A stretch of 18,149 nucleotides of DNA from DASZTU01 sp035493835 (GCA_035493835.1 DATJHO010000141.1:1-18149); one strand, 5' to 3'. Positions 1 through 7,937 are shown, counted from the first letter of the stretch. The notes: generated by a model not told the origin, from the sequence alone. Program-made: numbers and translations.

Positions 1-44
1 TGGGAAACCGGCTGCAATTGGCTTCAGAAGCGAAAGGACAAGCA

Positions 45-524
45 ATGGCAATTGCCAAGAACACTGTCTGTCTATGGTATGACAAGGACGCCGAGGCGGC
101 AGCGCGCTTCTACACCGAGACTTTTCCAAACAGCTCGGTGAACGCCGTCCACCGTGCGCCCAGCGACTACCCTTCGGGCAAGGAGGGCGATGTCCTGACG
201 GTCGACTTCACAGTGGCGGGCATTCCCTGCCTCGGTCTCAATGGTGGGCCCGCATTCCAACATAACGAAGCCTTCTCGTTCCAGATCGCCACTGACGATC
301 AGCAAGAGACCGACCGATTCTGGAACGCGATCGTCGGCAATGGCGGCCAGGAAAGTGCGTGCGGTTGGTGCAAGGACAAGTGGGGCGTCTCCTGGCAAAT
401 CACGCCCCGCGTGCTGACCGAAGCACTGGCAGCCGGCGGCTCCGAAGCAAAGCGCGCGTTTGAAGCGATGATGCCCATGAAGAAGATTGACGTCGCTGAG
501 ATTGAAGCCGCTCGGCGGGGGTGA
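45..524 (+). CDS. VOC superfamily protein (PhnB / 3-demethylubiquinone-9 3-methyltransferase-like domain)
   Basis: A 159-residue protein of the PhnB-like branch of the vicinal oxygen chelate fold. The N-terminus reads NTVCLWYDKDAEAAARFY, the usual first beta-strand and helix of these proteins. Later come LNGGPAF, the segment FSFQIATDD, and a tryptophan-rich core (residues about 105-120, CGWCKDKWGVSWQI) followed by P, all typical of the family annotated as '3-demethylubiquinone-9 3-methyltransferase'. That name is misleading, because most members have no demonstrated methyltransferase activity. The ATG at 45 is preferred over an in-frame TTG at 18 because AAAGGA lies just upstream of it. The frame is open to the left window edge, so a longer start cannot be fully excluded. 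It converges on the histidine kinase, with 15 bp between the stop codons. Substrate unknown. Confidence 0.85.
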   Translation: MAIAKNTVCLWYDKDAEAAARFYTETFPNSSVNAVHRAPSDYPSGKEGDVLTVDFTVAGIPCLGLNGGPAFQHNEAFSFQIATDDQQETDRFWNAIVGNGGQESACGWCKDKWGVSWQITPRVLTEALAAGGSEAKRAFEAMMPMKKIDVAEIEAARRG

Positions 525-539
525 CGCTCCCAGGGCCGG

Positions 540-2495
540 TCAGGCCTCAAGATCGTTTTGGGCAGGAACCGTAAATTGAAACGTGGCGCCACGTGGCAGG
601 TTTGCGCTCGCCCACAATCGTCCGCCATGGGCCTCGACTATCGAACGACAAATCGACAGCCCTAATCCCAAGCCGCTCGGCTTGGTCGTATGGAAGGCTT
701 CAAACAGGCTGTCTATCCCCCCGGGAGGGAGGCCCGGCCCAGTGTCGCGCACCGTGACGAGCACCCCGTTCGGCTCTGCTCTCCCGGCGCAGATCACCAG
801 CTCCCGCGGGCCCTCGCCGTCGCCGCTCATCGCCTGGATGGCGTTTACGATCAGGTTGAGGATCACCTGTTGCAGCTGGACCCGATCGCCCTGAATAGGC
901 GGCAAGCCAGACGCGAGTTCCGTCCGCACCGAGACCCCGCTCCCGGCCGCTTCGGCGCGCGTGAGCTCGATTACCTCGTGAAGTATTTCGTTGATCTCCA
1001 ACCGATCTCTCTGGAGTGGCGCCTTCTGCACGAGCGCCCGGATCCGGTTGATGACGTCGCTGGCGCGATTGCCATCCTTGGCTATCTGCACGAGCGTCTC
1101 TCGCAGTTCCGCCAGATCGGGCGGCTGCTGTTTGAGCAACGCTTGGGCCACATGGGCGTTGAGCACAGCGGCGGCGATGGGCTGCTTCACTTCGTGAGCA
1201 ATCGAGGCAGTGAGCTGCCCTAGCGTGGCGACGCGATTGGCGTGCGCGAGCGCCGTCTCGACCTCGTGGTAGCGCCGCTCGGTCTCACGCGCTTCGGCTT
1301 CGGCCCGCTTGCGCTCGGTCAAATCTACCACGAAGGCGACGCCTTGATCCGCGTTTCCCTCAATGGTTGCCGCGCCGATCAGCACCGGTACGCGACTACC
1401 GTCCTTGCGAAAGTACTCCTTCTCGGAGGGGGGCACGAACCCGGTTAGTCGGATCTCCGGCGGCACCGTTTGCTGGGCGTCACGCGGGTTCCAGTCTGGC
1501 GGCGTCAAGTCGGGCCAGCGGATGCGGCCCGAGGTCAATTCTTCCCGACCATATCCCACGATGCGAAGGAACGCGTCGTTGGCCTCGATGATGCGGCCTT
1601 CGAAATCCCAGATGAAGATTCCAATGATATTGGCATCGACCAGGCGCCTGATCCGCGCTTCGCGCTCTGCCAGGTCGCGATAGGCGGCATGCAGGTTCTG
1701 AGAAAGGGTGTTGAAGGCCGCGGTCACCCGCTGCAATTCGTCGTCGTGCAGCTTGCGGCGTTTCAGGCTCAACTGCAGCGGCGAGTCACCGATACGGTAG
1801 CTTCCGACTTCCGCCGCGATCGCGGACAAATGACGCGTGACCAGATAGTTGAAAAAGAAAATAATAAAGAGCGCCACCAGAAATATTTCGGCTGCCTGCG
1901 TCGCAAAAACTTTCCCTGCCGTAGCCACCAGCCTGCCATAAGCATCGGCAAACGTGGCTTCGACGTGGAGCCTGCCGATCACCCTTTCCTGCCCTTGCAC
2001 AACGTGGGTTAGCGGAAAATCCCGCGCGAGGAGCCCCGACTCGGGGCTCTGACCGACCTTGAGGACGAGCGCTGCGATCGGGGCGTCGACCTCACGGACT
2101 TCAGCGGCGCGAATATCTGGCAGCTGGACGATTCCGCCGAGTTGCAGGCGCAATTGCGTTTGGTCCAAGATCCAGAGACTTTCCTCCAGGCTGACCAGGT
2201 AGCTTTTGCCGATCTGGTCGAGTCTCGACCGGATGGCAGCCACGTCGCGCTGATAGTCGGTGTAAAGCTGAATCCCGGTCAGGATGATGGTCACGAACAC
2301 GCTGAACAACAGAACGCCGATCAGCAGGCGCGCGCCCACGCCGTGGCGGGCCGCGGCAAGGTTCCGCAGGCGTTCGCCCAGGCGGCCAGCAAACGCCGAC
2401 AACCGTCTCCAGGTTTGACGCAAGGCGCGCTCTCCCGGTGCGGCACTGACCATGATGGAACTACGCGCCTCCCCGATTACCTGTTGGACCGACAT
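540..2495 (-). CDS. Membrane PAS sensor histidine kinase
   Basis: A 651-residue inner-membrane sensor kinase. A transmembrane helix at about residues 54-75 (LLIGVLLFSVFVTIILTGI) and another at about 203-220 (IFLVALFIIFFFNYLV) flank a periplasmic domain of about 125 residues. A HAMP-like linker (220-275), a PAS domain (about 281-395, ending DLTERKRAEA) and a HisKA domain follow, with phosphoacceptor His434 in SIAHEVKQP. The ATPase domain has N-box LNLIVNAIQAM, DTGPGLPP and GLGLSICRSIVEAHGG. The catalytic part is of the FixL/DctB-like type. The start at 2495 lacks a clear ribosome-binding site, and Met15 (2453) is an alternative. The gene lies 93 bp downstream of the solute-binding protein gene on the same strand and is probably co-transcribed. 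No response regulator is adjacent, so its partner is unknown. The ligand is probably seen by the periplasmic domain, possibly through that binding protein. Confidence 0.93.
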   Translation of the reverse strand: MSVQQVIGEARSSIMVSAAPGERALRQTWRRLSAFAGRLGERLRNLAAARHGVGARLLIGVLLFSVFVTIILTGIQLYTDYQRDVAAIRSRLDQIGKSYLVSLEESLWILDQTQLRLQLGGIVQLPDIRAAEVREVDAPIAALVLKVGQSPESGLLARDFPLTHVVQGQERVIGRLHVEATFADAYGRLVATAGKVFATQAAEIFLVALFIIFFFNYLVTRHLSAIAAEVGSYRIGDSPLQLSLKRRKLHDDELQRVTAAFNTLSQNLHAAYRDLAEREARIRRLVDANIIGIFIWDFEGRIIEANDAFLRIVGYGREELTSGRIRWPDLTPPDWNPRDAQQTVPPEIRLTGFVPPSEKEYFRKDGSRVPVLIGAATIEGNADQGVAFVVDLTERKRAEAEARETERRYHEVETALAHANRVATLGQLTASIAHEVKQPIAAAVLNAHVAQALLKQQPPDLAELRETLVQIAKDGNRASDVINRIRALVQKAPLQRDRLEINEILHEVIELTRAEAAGSGVSVRTELASGLPPIQGDRVQLQQVILNLIVNAIQAMSGDGEGPRELVICAGRAEPNGVLVTVRDTGPGLPPGGIDSLFEAFHTTKPSGLGLGLSICRSIVEAHGGRLWASANLPRGATFQFTVPAQNDLEA

Positions 2496-2588
2496 GGCCG
2501 CTGCCGATCACGCCGAAGATGGGCGTTTCGACAATGAAGTCCAGCGGGGCTGTGCGCCGGCCCGGCCGGGGTTAGCTGTGCCCGCAGG

Positions 2589-3446
2589 CTAGGGCAGATG
2601 CGCCGGATCGAACCACAGCTCCTTGCGGTGGAGCGGCACCCAAGACGGCAGGTCCGGATTTTCCAAGTCCACGACTACGCGATGACGAAGATCCAAGTCG
2701 GCCACAAGCTTCCCATAGTACTTGGCAAACAATGCGTCGAAACTGCCATCCGCGACAATGAGCTCAAAGCCGGCCGAAAGGCGAGCCGCGAGGCGTGAGG
2801 CGGACGGACTGACATAGAAGGCGTCGCAAAAGGGATAGTGAAGCAGGACGTGCTTATCGATCGCCAGGCTTGGGTAGTCCTTGCTGGACTCGGCGAATTC
2901 CGGGGCGATCTCATCGACCCCGCGCGGGAACAGATCGAACCGGCCATGCACCAGCATCGCGAAGAGCGACGGGGTGTCTGGGGAGGTCTCTACCGGGATC
3001 CCGTTGTATTCGTAAATGCGGACGTCGCCCCAGCCTCTCCCCTGGCCAACGCGCAACTGCCGCATGTCGTTGAGGTTGTCGACATGGGACAGCTTCTCCT
3101 GATTACCCTTGTCGATGAAGCCGATCCGGTAACCAAGCAGCCCCTTGTCGATCGGGAACGGCACGGGGATCGTCTCCTGCTCGAGGCGCGGTTGGCCGAT
3201 GCCTTGCGTGATGAGGTTGAGCAGGCGCCCGTCGATCAAAAGCTCGGTGGCGCGCGCCAGCGAGACCTTCTCCGTGAACGGCACCACCTCATAGGCCCCG
3301 TACTCGGGCCGGGTCCGTTCCAGCAATTCGTGCAAAAGCTCCGATTGGTAAGGGCTGAGGGTCCAAGTCCTGACCACGTCGTCGGCGTACGCCCAGCGTG
3401 GCAGAAGGGCGGCCACCAATATCAACCCGGCCAGCAAACCTCGCAT
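2589..3446 (-). CDS. Periplasmic solute-binding protein, family 3-like
   Basis: A 285-residue exported protein. Residues 1-21 form a signal peptide (MRGLLAGLILVAALLPRWAYA, cleavage probably before DDV). The rest resembles the periplasmic binding protein fold of amino-acid-type family 3: a lobe with TELLIDGRLLNLI, then a mid-domain stretch LRVGQGRGWGDVRIYEYNGI, and a C-terminal part with DAFYVSPSASRLAARLSAGFE and DGSFDALFAKYYGKLV, which matches the '..G....L..KY' end of these proteins. A ribosome-binding site (GGAGG) sits 4 nt before the ATG. No ABC permease or ATPase gene is nearby. The next gene on the strand is a membrane histidine kinase, which suggests that the protein presents a ligand to that kinase rather than serving import. 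This is an inference from context. The ligand is not identifiable. Confidence 0.82.
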   Translation of the reverse strand: MRGLLAGLILVAALLPRWAYADDVVRTWTLSPYQSELLHELLERTRPEYGAYEVVPFTEKVSLARATELLIDGRLLNLITQGIGQPRLEQETIPVPFPIDKGLLGYRIGFIDKGNQEKLSHVDNLNDMRQLRVGQGRGWGDVRIYEYNGIPVETSPDTPSLFAMLVHGRFDLFPRGVDEIAPEFAESSKDYPSLAIDKHVLLHYPFCDAFYVSPSASRLAARLSAGFELIVADGSFDALFAKYYGKLVADLDLRHRVVVDLENPDLPSWVPLHRKELWFDPAHLP

Positions 3447-4279
3447 GTCGCCTCCAATCGCTGCCCCGGCGCCGTTGCGCTGCGGCCAACCTTGATCGCG
3501 ATGAGGTCTTCGCGTTGTCCCCTTTCGTCGAGCACGGACTCGTGCGCATCGATTGGGCGTTAAAGAATAATGGTACGCTGAGACGTCATGACCGGCAAGG
3601 TCTTGGAGCAGTACCGTCGGGGGCGCCGGTCAATCAAAGATCGCCCGAATCATGATTCAGGAGCCAACCAATCCAACAAGGATTCTGAGCAGGACTGCAG
3701 GCTGGTGCGACTCTTCGCGGCGCTTACGCTAGCCTCTTGGAGGTAGTCGGACGAAAGCTAATATTAAGGTAAGATATACATGCGGCGATAACGCCGCCAA
3801 TTCCGCCGTCTCCCGCACGGCTCTTGCGCAGGGAAAAGCTACAATTAAAATAAGGCGGCGCTGCAACTGATCATTGCAGGCGACCAGTACAACACCATCT
3901 CCAAGCCAAGCGAGATCCTCTGAGCGCCGCGCGAATAGGCCTCTGGGTGGTTGATGCGATAGCTCGGCTGCGTGGGCGGCCCTGAAACACGCTCAGTCCT
4001 GGACTTATCATCTTTCGTTGGGTCCACCAGCGGCCACTTTGCGCCCAGTCCGGTTGTTGGTCGACAGTCTGAATTGCAGGCGCCGGTCTATCAATCATGT
4101 GTCCCCGCGCCGATGTAGAATTGCCGGCTCGGTAACCGGCGGTGCAGACGGGTCATAGGGCGCGGGGAAAACTCATCCCGATCAAATCTCGTCGGCGCTG
4201 CTCAGCACTTTTCCTGTCAGGCTGGTGTCAGCTTTGACTCGCCTAATCCCCCTCAGCTGAATTTTACGAGGGATCTCCA
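3447..4279. other. 833-bp intergenic region
   Basis: No convincing protein gene. The region lies between the solute-binding protein gene (leaving to the left) and the cytochrome b561 gene (to the right), so it must carry both promoters. It holds a nested stem-loop at 4102-4168 (separate entry) and a small perfect hairpin at 3782-3797 (GCGGCG-ATAA-CGCCGC) with no T-run after it. There is also an AT-rich patch around 3758-3780, unusual for this window. A 52-codon open frame starts at 3588 (plus) and ends at 3746. It has only a weak ribosome-binding site and a sequence I do not recognise, so I do not call it a gene. The minus-strand open frames at 3845-4098 look random. Confidence 0.6.
4102..4168. 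other. Nested stem-loop, possible structured leader RNA
   Basis: Bases 4103-4111 (CCCCGCGCC) are perfectly complementary to 4159-4167 (GGCGCGGGG), and one further T-A pair closes the outside. The enclosed 47 nt contain a second stem, 4123-4127 (GCCGG) with 4136-4140 (CCGGC). The result is a stem-within-stem of about 67 nt ending 112 bp before the cytochrome b561 start codon. No U-tract follows on either strand, so it is a poor intrinsic terminator. I could not match it to a known riboswitch class. It could be an untranslated leader element of the b561 transcript, a DNA cruciform-type site, or chance in GC-rich sequence. Confidence 0.4.
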
Positions 4280-4867
4280 ATGAATGACGTTTTCCGCGCC
4301 CCGGCGATCAAAACCCTGACGAAGAAGGGGCAGCAGGTGATGGTCTGGGATATCTGGGTCCGGATGTTCCACTGGAGTTTTGCCGTGCTTGTCGCCACGG
4401 CCTGGCTGACCCACCTGCCCAGCCCGGTGCATGGGTTGCATGAATGGGTCGGCTATGGGGCCGCCGGACTGGTCGTTCTGCGCGTCGTCTGGGGCTTTAT
4501 CGGTAGCGAGCACGCACGCTTTGCCCGCTTCGTGCCTGGTCCATCCAAGCTGCTGGGCTATGTCTCGGCCCTCGCTAGGGGGCGCGAACGGCGCTACCTG
4601 ACTCACAATCCCCTCGGCGCGATGATGGTATTGCTGCTGCTCGCCCTGTCCATCGAGCAGGCCACAACCGGCTTCGTGATGACTCATCACGGCATGACGC
4701 TATTTGGGCTCGATCGCAGGTCGTTGCACCACGTGCATGGGTTTTGCGGCAATCTGTTCCTCTATGCCGTGCCCCTGCATCTGGTTGGCGTCATCGTTGA
4801 GTCGCTTCGCCACCGCGAAAACCTTGTCCGTTCCATGATCTTCGGGACCAAGCGCGCGGCAGACTAA
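4280..4867 (+). CDS. Cytochrome b561-type di-heme membrane protein
   Basis: A 195-residue integral membrane cytochrome of the bacterial b561 / Ni-hydrogenase b-subunit type. It should carry electrons across or within the inner membrane through two b hemes. Four hydrophobic segments are visible: about residues 30-50 (FHWSFAVLVATAWLTH), 55-78 (HEWVGYGAAGLVVLRVVWGFIG), 112-133 (LGAMMVLLLLALSIEQATTGF) and 155-176 (GNLFLYAVPLHLVGVIV). Candidate heme ligands are the histidines in MFHWSF, GLHEWVG, LHHVHGF and PLHLVG. RFHW-type and HE-x-x-G motifs are hallmarks of the family. The ATG at 4280 follows GAGGGAT. It lies 173 bp upstream of a QseB-like regulator on the same strand. Such cytochromes often accompany this type of two-component system. 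The electron donor and acceptor are unknown. Confidence 0.88.
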   Translation: MNDVFRAPAIKTLTKKGQQVMVWDIWVRMFHWSFAVLVATAWLTHLPSPVHGLHEWVGYGAAGLVVLRVVWGFIGSEHARFARFVPGPSKLLGYVSALARGRERRYLTHNPLGAMMVLLLLALSIEQATTGFVMTHHGMTLFGLDRRSLHHVHGFCGNLFLYAVPLHLVGVIVESLRHRENLVRSMIFGTKRAAD

Positions 4868-5040
4868 GGGCAGCGCCGTGAGTTTGGAAAAGGGGTGGCG
4901 AAGTGTCTCACTCGCCGCTCCGCAGCGGATGGTTCTCGGTAGCCACATAGGCGCCTGAAGCGGCGATTACGGCAATGGAGAGCAGCAGGCCTTCGGGCTG
5001 GCAAAGCTCGTTGGACGAGGCAAGTGCCGAAGAGGTTGGG

Positions 5041-5700
5041 ATGCGCATTCTGTTGATCGAAGATGACGCCAGCCTGGGCGAAGCCGTGCGCGATCACGTC
5101 GCCGCCGATGGTCACGCGGTGGATTGGGCGCGCCGGCTCGATGAGGCCGAGGATGCCCGAGCCGGTGTCGATTTCGACTTGATCCTGCTCGACCTCAACC
5201 TGCCCGACGGCGCCGGGCTCTCATTCCTCAAGGACCTGCGCAAGCGCCGAGAGCTGACGCCGGTGATCATCTTGACCGCAATGGATCAGATCTCCTGGCG
5301 TATTGAGGGGCTGAATGCCGGCGCCGACGACTATCTGGTCAAGCCCTTCGATCTCAGCGAACTCTCCGCTCGCCTCGCCGCCGTCGGTCGGCGCTATGTC
5401 GGCAATCCGAACCCGCTGGTTCACCTCGGCGACTGGGAGATCGATGTTGCCTATCGCTCGGTGACCCGGGACGGGATCGCTGCCGAGGTCACCGCGCGGG
5501 AATGGGCGGTGCTGGAGCGGTTGCTGCGCCACCCGGGGGCGATTGTCTCGAAAGGCCAGCTCGAGGACATGCTCTATCAGTTTGGCGCTGAGGTCGAGAG
5601 CAATGCCGTTGAAGTCTATGTCAGTCGGCTGCGACGCAAGCTCGGGCAGGACCTGATCGCGACAGTGCGAGGCCTCGGCTACCGGATCGCCGCCAAATGA
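5041..5700 (+). CDS. OmpR-family response regulator, QseB/PmrA-like
   Basis: A 219-residue DNA-binding response regulator. The receiver domain (about 1-112) has the acidic pocket IEDD at 7-10, phosphoacceptor Asp51 in LLDLNLPDG, Thr79 and Lys101 (KPF). A winged-helix domain of the OmpR type follows (about 125-219), ending VYVSRLRRKLG...VRGLGYRI. The wording of both domains is closest to the QseB/PmrA group. An in-frame start 22 codons upstream (4975) is rejected: the receiver domain begins exactly at the ATG at 5041, and GAAGAGG lies just before it. The stop overlaps the start of the next gene (ATGA), so it is translationally coupled to the kinase it should be phosphorylated by. Confidence 0.93.
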   Translation: MRILLIEDDASLGEAVRDHVAADGHAVDWARRLDEAEDARAGVDFDLILLDLNLPDGAGLSFLKDLRKRRELTPVIILTAMDQISWRIEGLNAGADDYLVKPFDLSELSARLAAVGRRYVGNPNPLVHLGDWEIDVAYRSVTRDGIAAEVTAREWAVLERLLRHPGAIVSKGQLEDMLYQFGAEVESNAVEVYVSRLRRKLGQDLIATVRGLGYRIAAK

Positions 5701-7037
5701 GCCAGCGCCCGTTGCCCAGCATCACCCGTCGCCTGATGGTCTTGCTGACCCTGGTCACTATCGGGCTCTGGCTTTTCGCGGTGGCCTTGACCAGCGGCAT
5801 CCTGCAGCACGAGCTTAACGAAGGCCTCGATCGGACCCTGATCGAAACCGCGGACCGGCTACTGCCGCTGGCGGTGGATGCAATTCGGGATCACGACGTC
5901 GGCAGAGAGGCACGTGAGATCCGGCACCTGACCGCCGGCGAGGATCATGCCTTGATCTATCAATTGCGCGACCGCACGGGTGTGGTGGCGCTCAGATCGC
6001 ATAACGCGCCAGACGCTCCGCTGAATGCTGACCTCCGGTCGGGCTTTGCGGACGTGGGTGGCTTCCGCATCTTTACGGCCATCGATCCGCAAAGCGGAAT
6101 GGCGATCGAAGTTGCCGAGCCTATACCGCACCGGCAGCGGGCCGTCTTTGCCAGCATGCTGATGCTGTTTTTGCCGTTGCTGTTGTTGGTGCCCCTGAGC
6201 GCGGCGGGTATCTGGTTTGCTGTGCGCCGGGGCCTCAGGCCATTGTTGGCGCTGCAGGCCGAAATTTCCGCCCGGGACAGCGGCCATCTGGCACCTTTGC
6301 CTGTCACCGGCTTGCCGGCCGAACTCGCGCCCATCGCAACGGCGCTGTCGCATCTTATCGAGCGGGTGAAGGCCGCACTCGATGCCGAGCGCCAGTTCGC
6401 GGCCAACAGTGCCCATGAGCTCAGAACTCCGATCGCGGCCGCCTTGGCGCAGACGCAACGGTTGATCGCAACTGCCCCCGACGAGCGTACGCGGGCAGAG
6501 GGCCTGAAGATCGAAAGCTCGCTCCGGCGACTCGTCGAGCTGTCCGAAAAGCTGATGCAGCTTGCCCGCGCCGATTCCGGCATGGCCGTGAGCGACGTAC
6601 CGGCTGCCGTCCTGCCGGTGGTGCGGCTCGTCATTGCCGACAGCGCCGCCCGGTCTCGTCCCGCCCGGAATATCGACCTGGCGGTCGTGCCTGAGGCCGA
6701 GAACTGGACGGCGAGGGTCAATGTCGACGCCTTGGGCATCGTGCTGCGCAATCTCATCGACAATGCCATCGTGCACAGTCCGGCGGGCACGCCGGTCGAG
6801 GTCGTGCTTGCCGGCGACCGCACGATTGTCGTGCGCAACGCTTCTGCAGTGATCGCGGCCGACGTGCTCGAAAGGCTGCGGCACCGGTTCGAACGTGGCG
6901 CCACGGTCGCCTCGGGCAGCGGGCTGGGCCTCGCTATTGTGGAGACCATCCTGGGGCAGGTGGGCGGCGAGCTTACCCTGCGTTCGCCGGCGGCCAATTC
7001 GACCTCCGGCTTCGAGGCGATCGTCCGGCTTGCCTAG
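5697..7037 (+). CDS. Sensor histidine kinase, QseC/PmrB-like
   Basis: A 446-residue inner-membrane histidine kinase, cognate to the preceding regulator (4-bp overlap). Transmembrane helix 1 lies at about residues 12-34 and helix 2 at about 150-176 (MLMLFLPLLLLVPLSAAGIW). Between them is a periplasmic sensor of about 115 residues. A HAMP-like segment follows, then HisKA with His240 in SAHELRTPIAAALAQTQ. The ATPase domain has N-box VLRNLIDNAIVHSPAGTPV and G2 box GSGLGLAIVETI. The G1 position, normally D-x-G-x-G, reads VVRNASAVIAADVLERL here: the aspartate and both glycines are missing. Many kinases of this subfamily are relaxed there, but ATP binding may be weaker than usual. Input signal unknown. 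QseC/PmrB relatives respond to envelope conditions or metals. Confidence 0.92.
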   Translation: MSQRPLPSITRRLMVLLTLVTIGLWLFAVALTSGILQHELNEGLDRTLIETADRLLPLAVDAIRDHDVGREAREIRHLTAGEDHALIYQLRDRTGVVALRSHNAPDAPLNADLRSGFADVGGFRIFTAIDPQSGMAIEVAEPIPHRQRAVFASMLMLFLPLLLLVPLSAAGIWFAVRRGLRPLLALQAEISARDSGHLAPLPVTGLPAELAPIATALSHLIERVKAALDAERQFAANSAHELRTPIAAALAQTQRLIATAPDERTRAEGLKIESSLRRLVELSEKLMQLARADSGMAVSDVPAAVLPVVRLVIADSAARSRPARNIDLAVVPEAENWTARVNVDALGIVLRNLIDNAIVHSPAGTPVEVVLAGDRTIVVRNASAVIAADVLERLRHRFERGATVASGSGLGLAIVETILGQVGGELTLRSPAANSTSGFEAIVRLA

Positions 7038-7199
7038 CGAAAGAGGGAACGCGGGCGCGCTTTCAGGCAGTTGCCCAATGCGACCAACTGGAGCAGCTGC
7101 GAAGAGCGATGCCCAGATCGCCCGTCCCCGCATCCACCTTGCCGGACCTTTTACCCGCGGGTGCAACAGGGTAGGCCTAATCTTTCGGGCCTCTCCGCA

Positions 7200-7937
7200 T
7201 CACGTCCCGCCGGCCGCGCCGGAACTAGCTCCGCCGGCCGGGGCGGAACTAGCTCCGCCGGCCGGGGCGGACGTGCCGCCCGGACCCTGGCCGGCGATCG
7301 GGGCGCTTGGAGCAGCCGGCGAGGTCGGCGTCGCCCCGGTGATCGGGCTGCTCATGGTGGTTGAGCCGGGGACCCCGGTCGTAATCCCCGTACTGGGGTT
7401 CGTCACGGTGGTTCCCGGCGTGGTTACTGCTCCCCTCGAAGGGGCGCTGGAAGCCCCCGCACCGGTTGTCGTGTTCGAACGGCCGATGGCCGCAGCGCCG
7501 GTGTTGCCCCCGCCGGAGGTTGCGGGGCGTCCATTACCTTGCGCTTGCCCCCCGGCCGCATTGTTGGAGATGGCACCAGTGCCTCCGTGCGGCACCATGC
7601 TCAGCACCGTCGAACTGGGCGATGCCTGACATATGGCCTGCAGGTCGTCGAGGCTGATCCAGCCACCACTGCCCGGGGTCGCCGTTCCAGACCTGTCTCC
7701 GCTTCCGGAGGCTGGCCCGGACGTATTGGCCGCAACCTGATCCTCGGCACCGGACGAATAGCCGTTGACGAAATAGAGCGCTTGGTCGGCCTCGGGCTGG
7801 CCGAGCCGCAGGAAGTCGCGGCAGGTAATATCCTTGAGGCTGGAGGATCGCTCCGCCGGCGCCGTCTGGGCCTCTGCCGGCACCGCGATGACGCTGCAAA
7901 GCACGACGGCAATGCCGCCCGTAAGAAAATCTCTCAT
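7200..7937 (-). CDS. HdeA/HdeB-like exported protein with Gly/Ala/Ser/Thr/Pro-rich tail
   Basis: A 245-residue exported protein. Residues 1-24 form a signal peptide (FLTGGIAVVLCSVIAVPAEA, cleaved before QTAPAE). The next stretch of about 85 residues resembles HdeA-type periplasmic acid-stress chaperones: CRDFLRL, then ALYFVNGY, then a second cysteine in LDDLQAICQASPSSTVLSMV, with the two cysteines placed as the HdeA disulfide pair. From about residue 120 the protein is low-complexity (GG, TT, SS, AP runs) and ends in two copies of an SSAPAGGA-like octapeptide encoded by a 24-bp tandem DNA repeat. Ordinary HdeA is about 110 residues, so the tail more than doubles it. The ATG at 7937 is chosen over an in-frame TTG at 7943 because GGAGGGG lies 6 nt before it. 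HdeA homology is seen by motif only. Confidence 0.72.
   Translation of the reverse strand: MRDFLTGGIAVVLCSVIAVPAEAQTAPAERSSSLKDITCRDFLRLGQPEADQALYFVNGYSSGAEDQVAANTSGPASGSGDRSGTATPGSGGWISLDDLQAICQASPSSTVLSMVPHGGTGAISNNAAGGQAQGNGRPATSGGGNTGAAAIGRSNTTTGAGASSAPSRGAVTTPGTTVTNPSTGITTGVPGSTTMSSPITGATPTSPAAPSAPIAGQGPGGTSAPAGGASSAPAGGASSGAAGGT
7207..7268. repeat. 24-bp tandem repeat in the 3' end of the HdeA-like gene
   Basis: Bases 7221-7244 and 7245-7268 are identical 24-mers (each begins GGAACTAGCTCC and ends GGCCGGGGC). A degenerate third partial copy lies at 7207-7220. The unit is a multiple of three and encodes eight residues, so copy-number change would lengthen or shorten the protein tail without a frameshift. 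Confidence 0.9.

Noticed and set aside
18..44. TTG at 18 as start of the VOC gene
   Set aside because: The ATG at 45 has a good ribosome-binding site and begins where the domain begins.
3588..3746. 52-codon open frame in the long intergenic region
   Set aside because: Weak ribosome-binding site, polar unrecognised sequence, and a length expected by chance.
4102..4168. Nested stem-loop as a cobalamin or other named riboswitch
   Set aside because: No B12-box or other class-specific conserved sequence could be found. It is kept only as an unclassified structure.
4172..4185. CTCATCCCGATCAA as a fourth FixK/Fnr box, upstream of cytochrome b561
   Set aside because: Only one arm matches, the other differs at two of five bases, and no -10 lies at the distance seen for the other three boxes.
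5859..7166. 435-codon open frame on the minus strand
   Set aside because: Antisense to the QseC-like kinase. Basic, low-complexity translation with no recognisable motif, explained by codon bias in GC-rich DNA.
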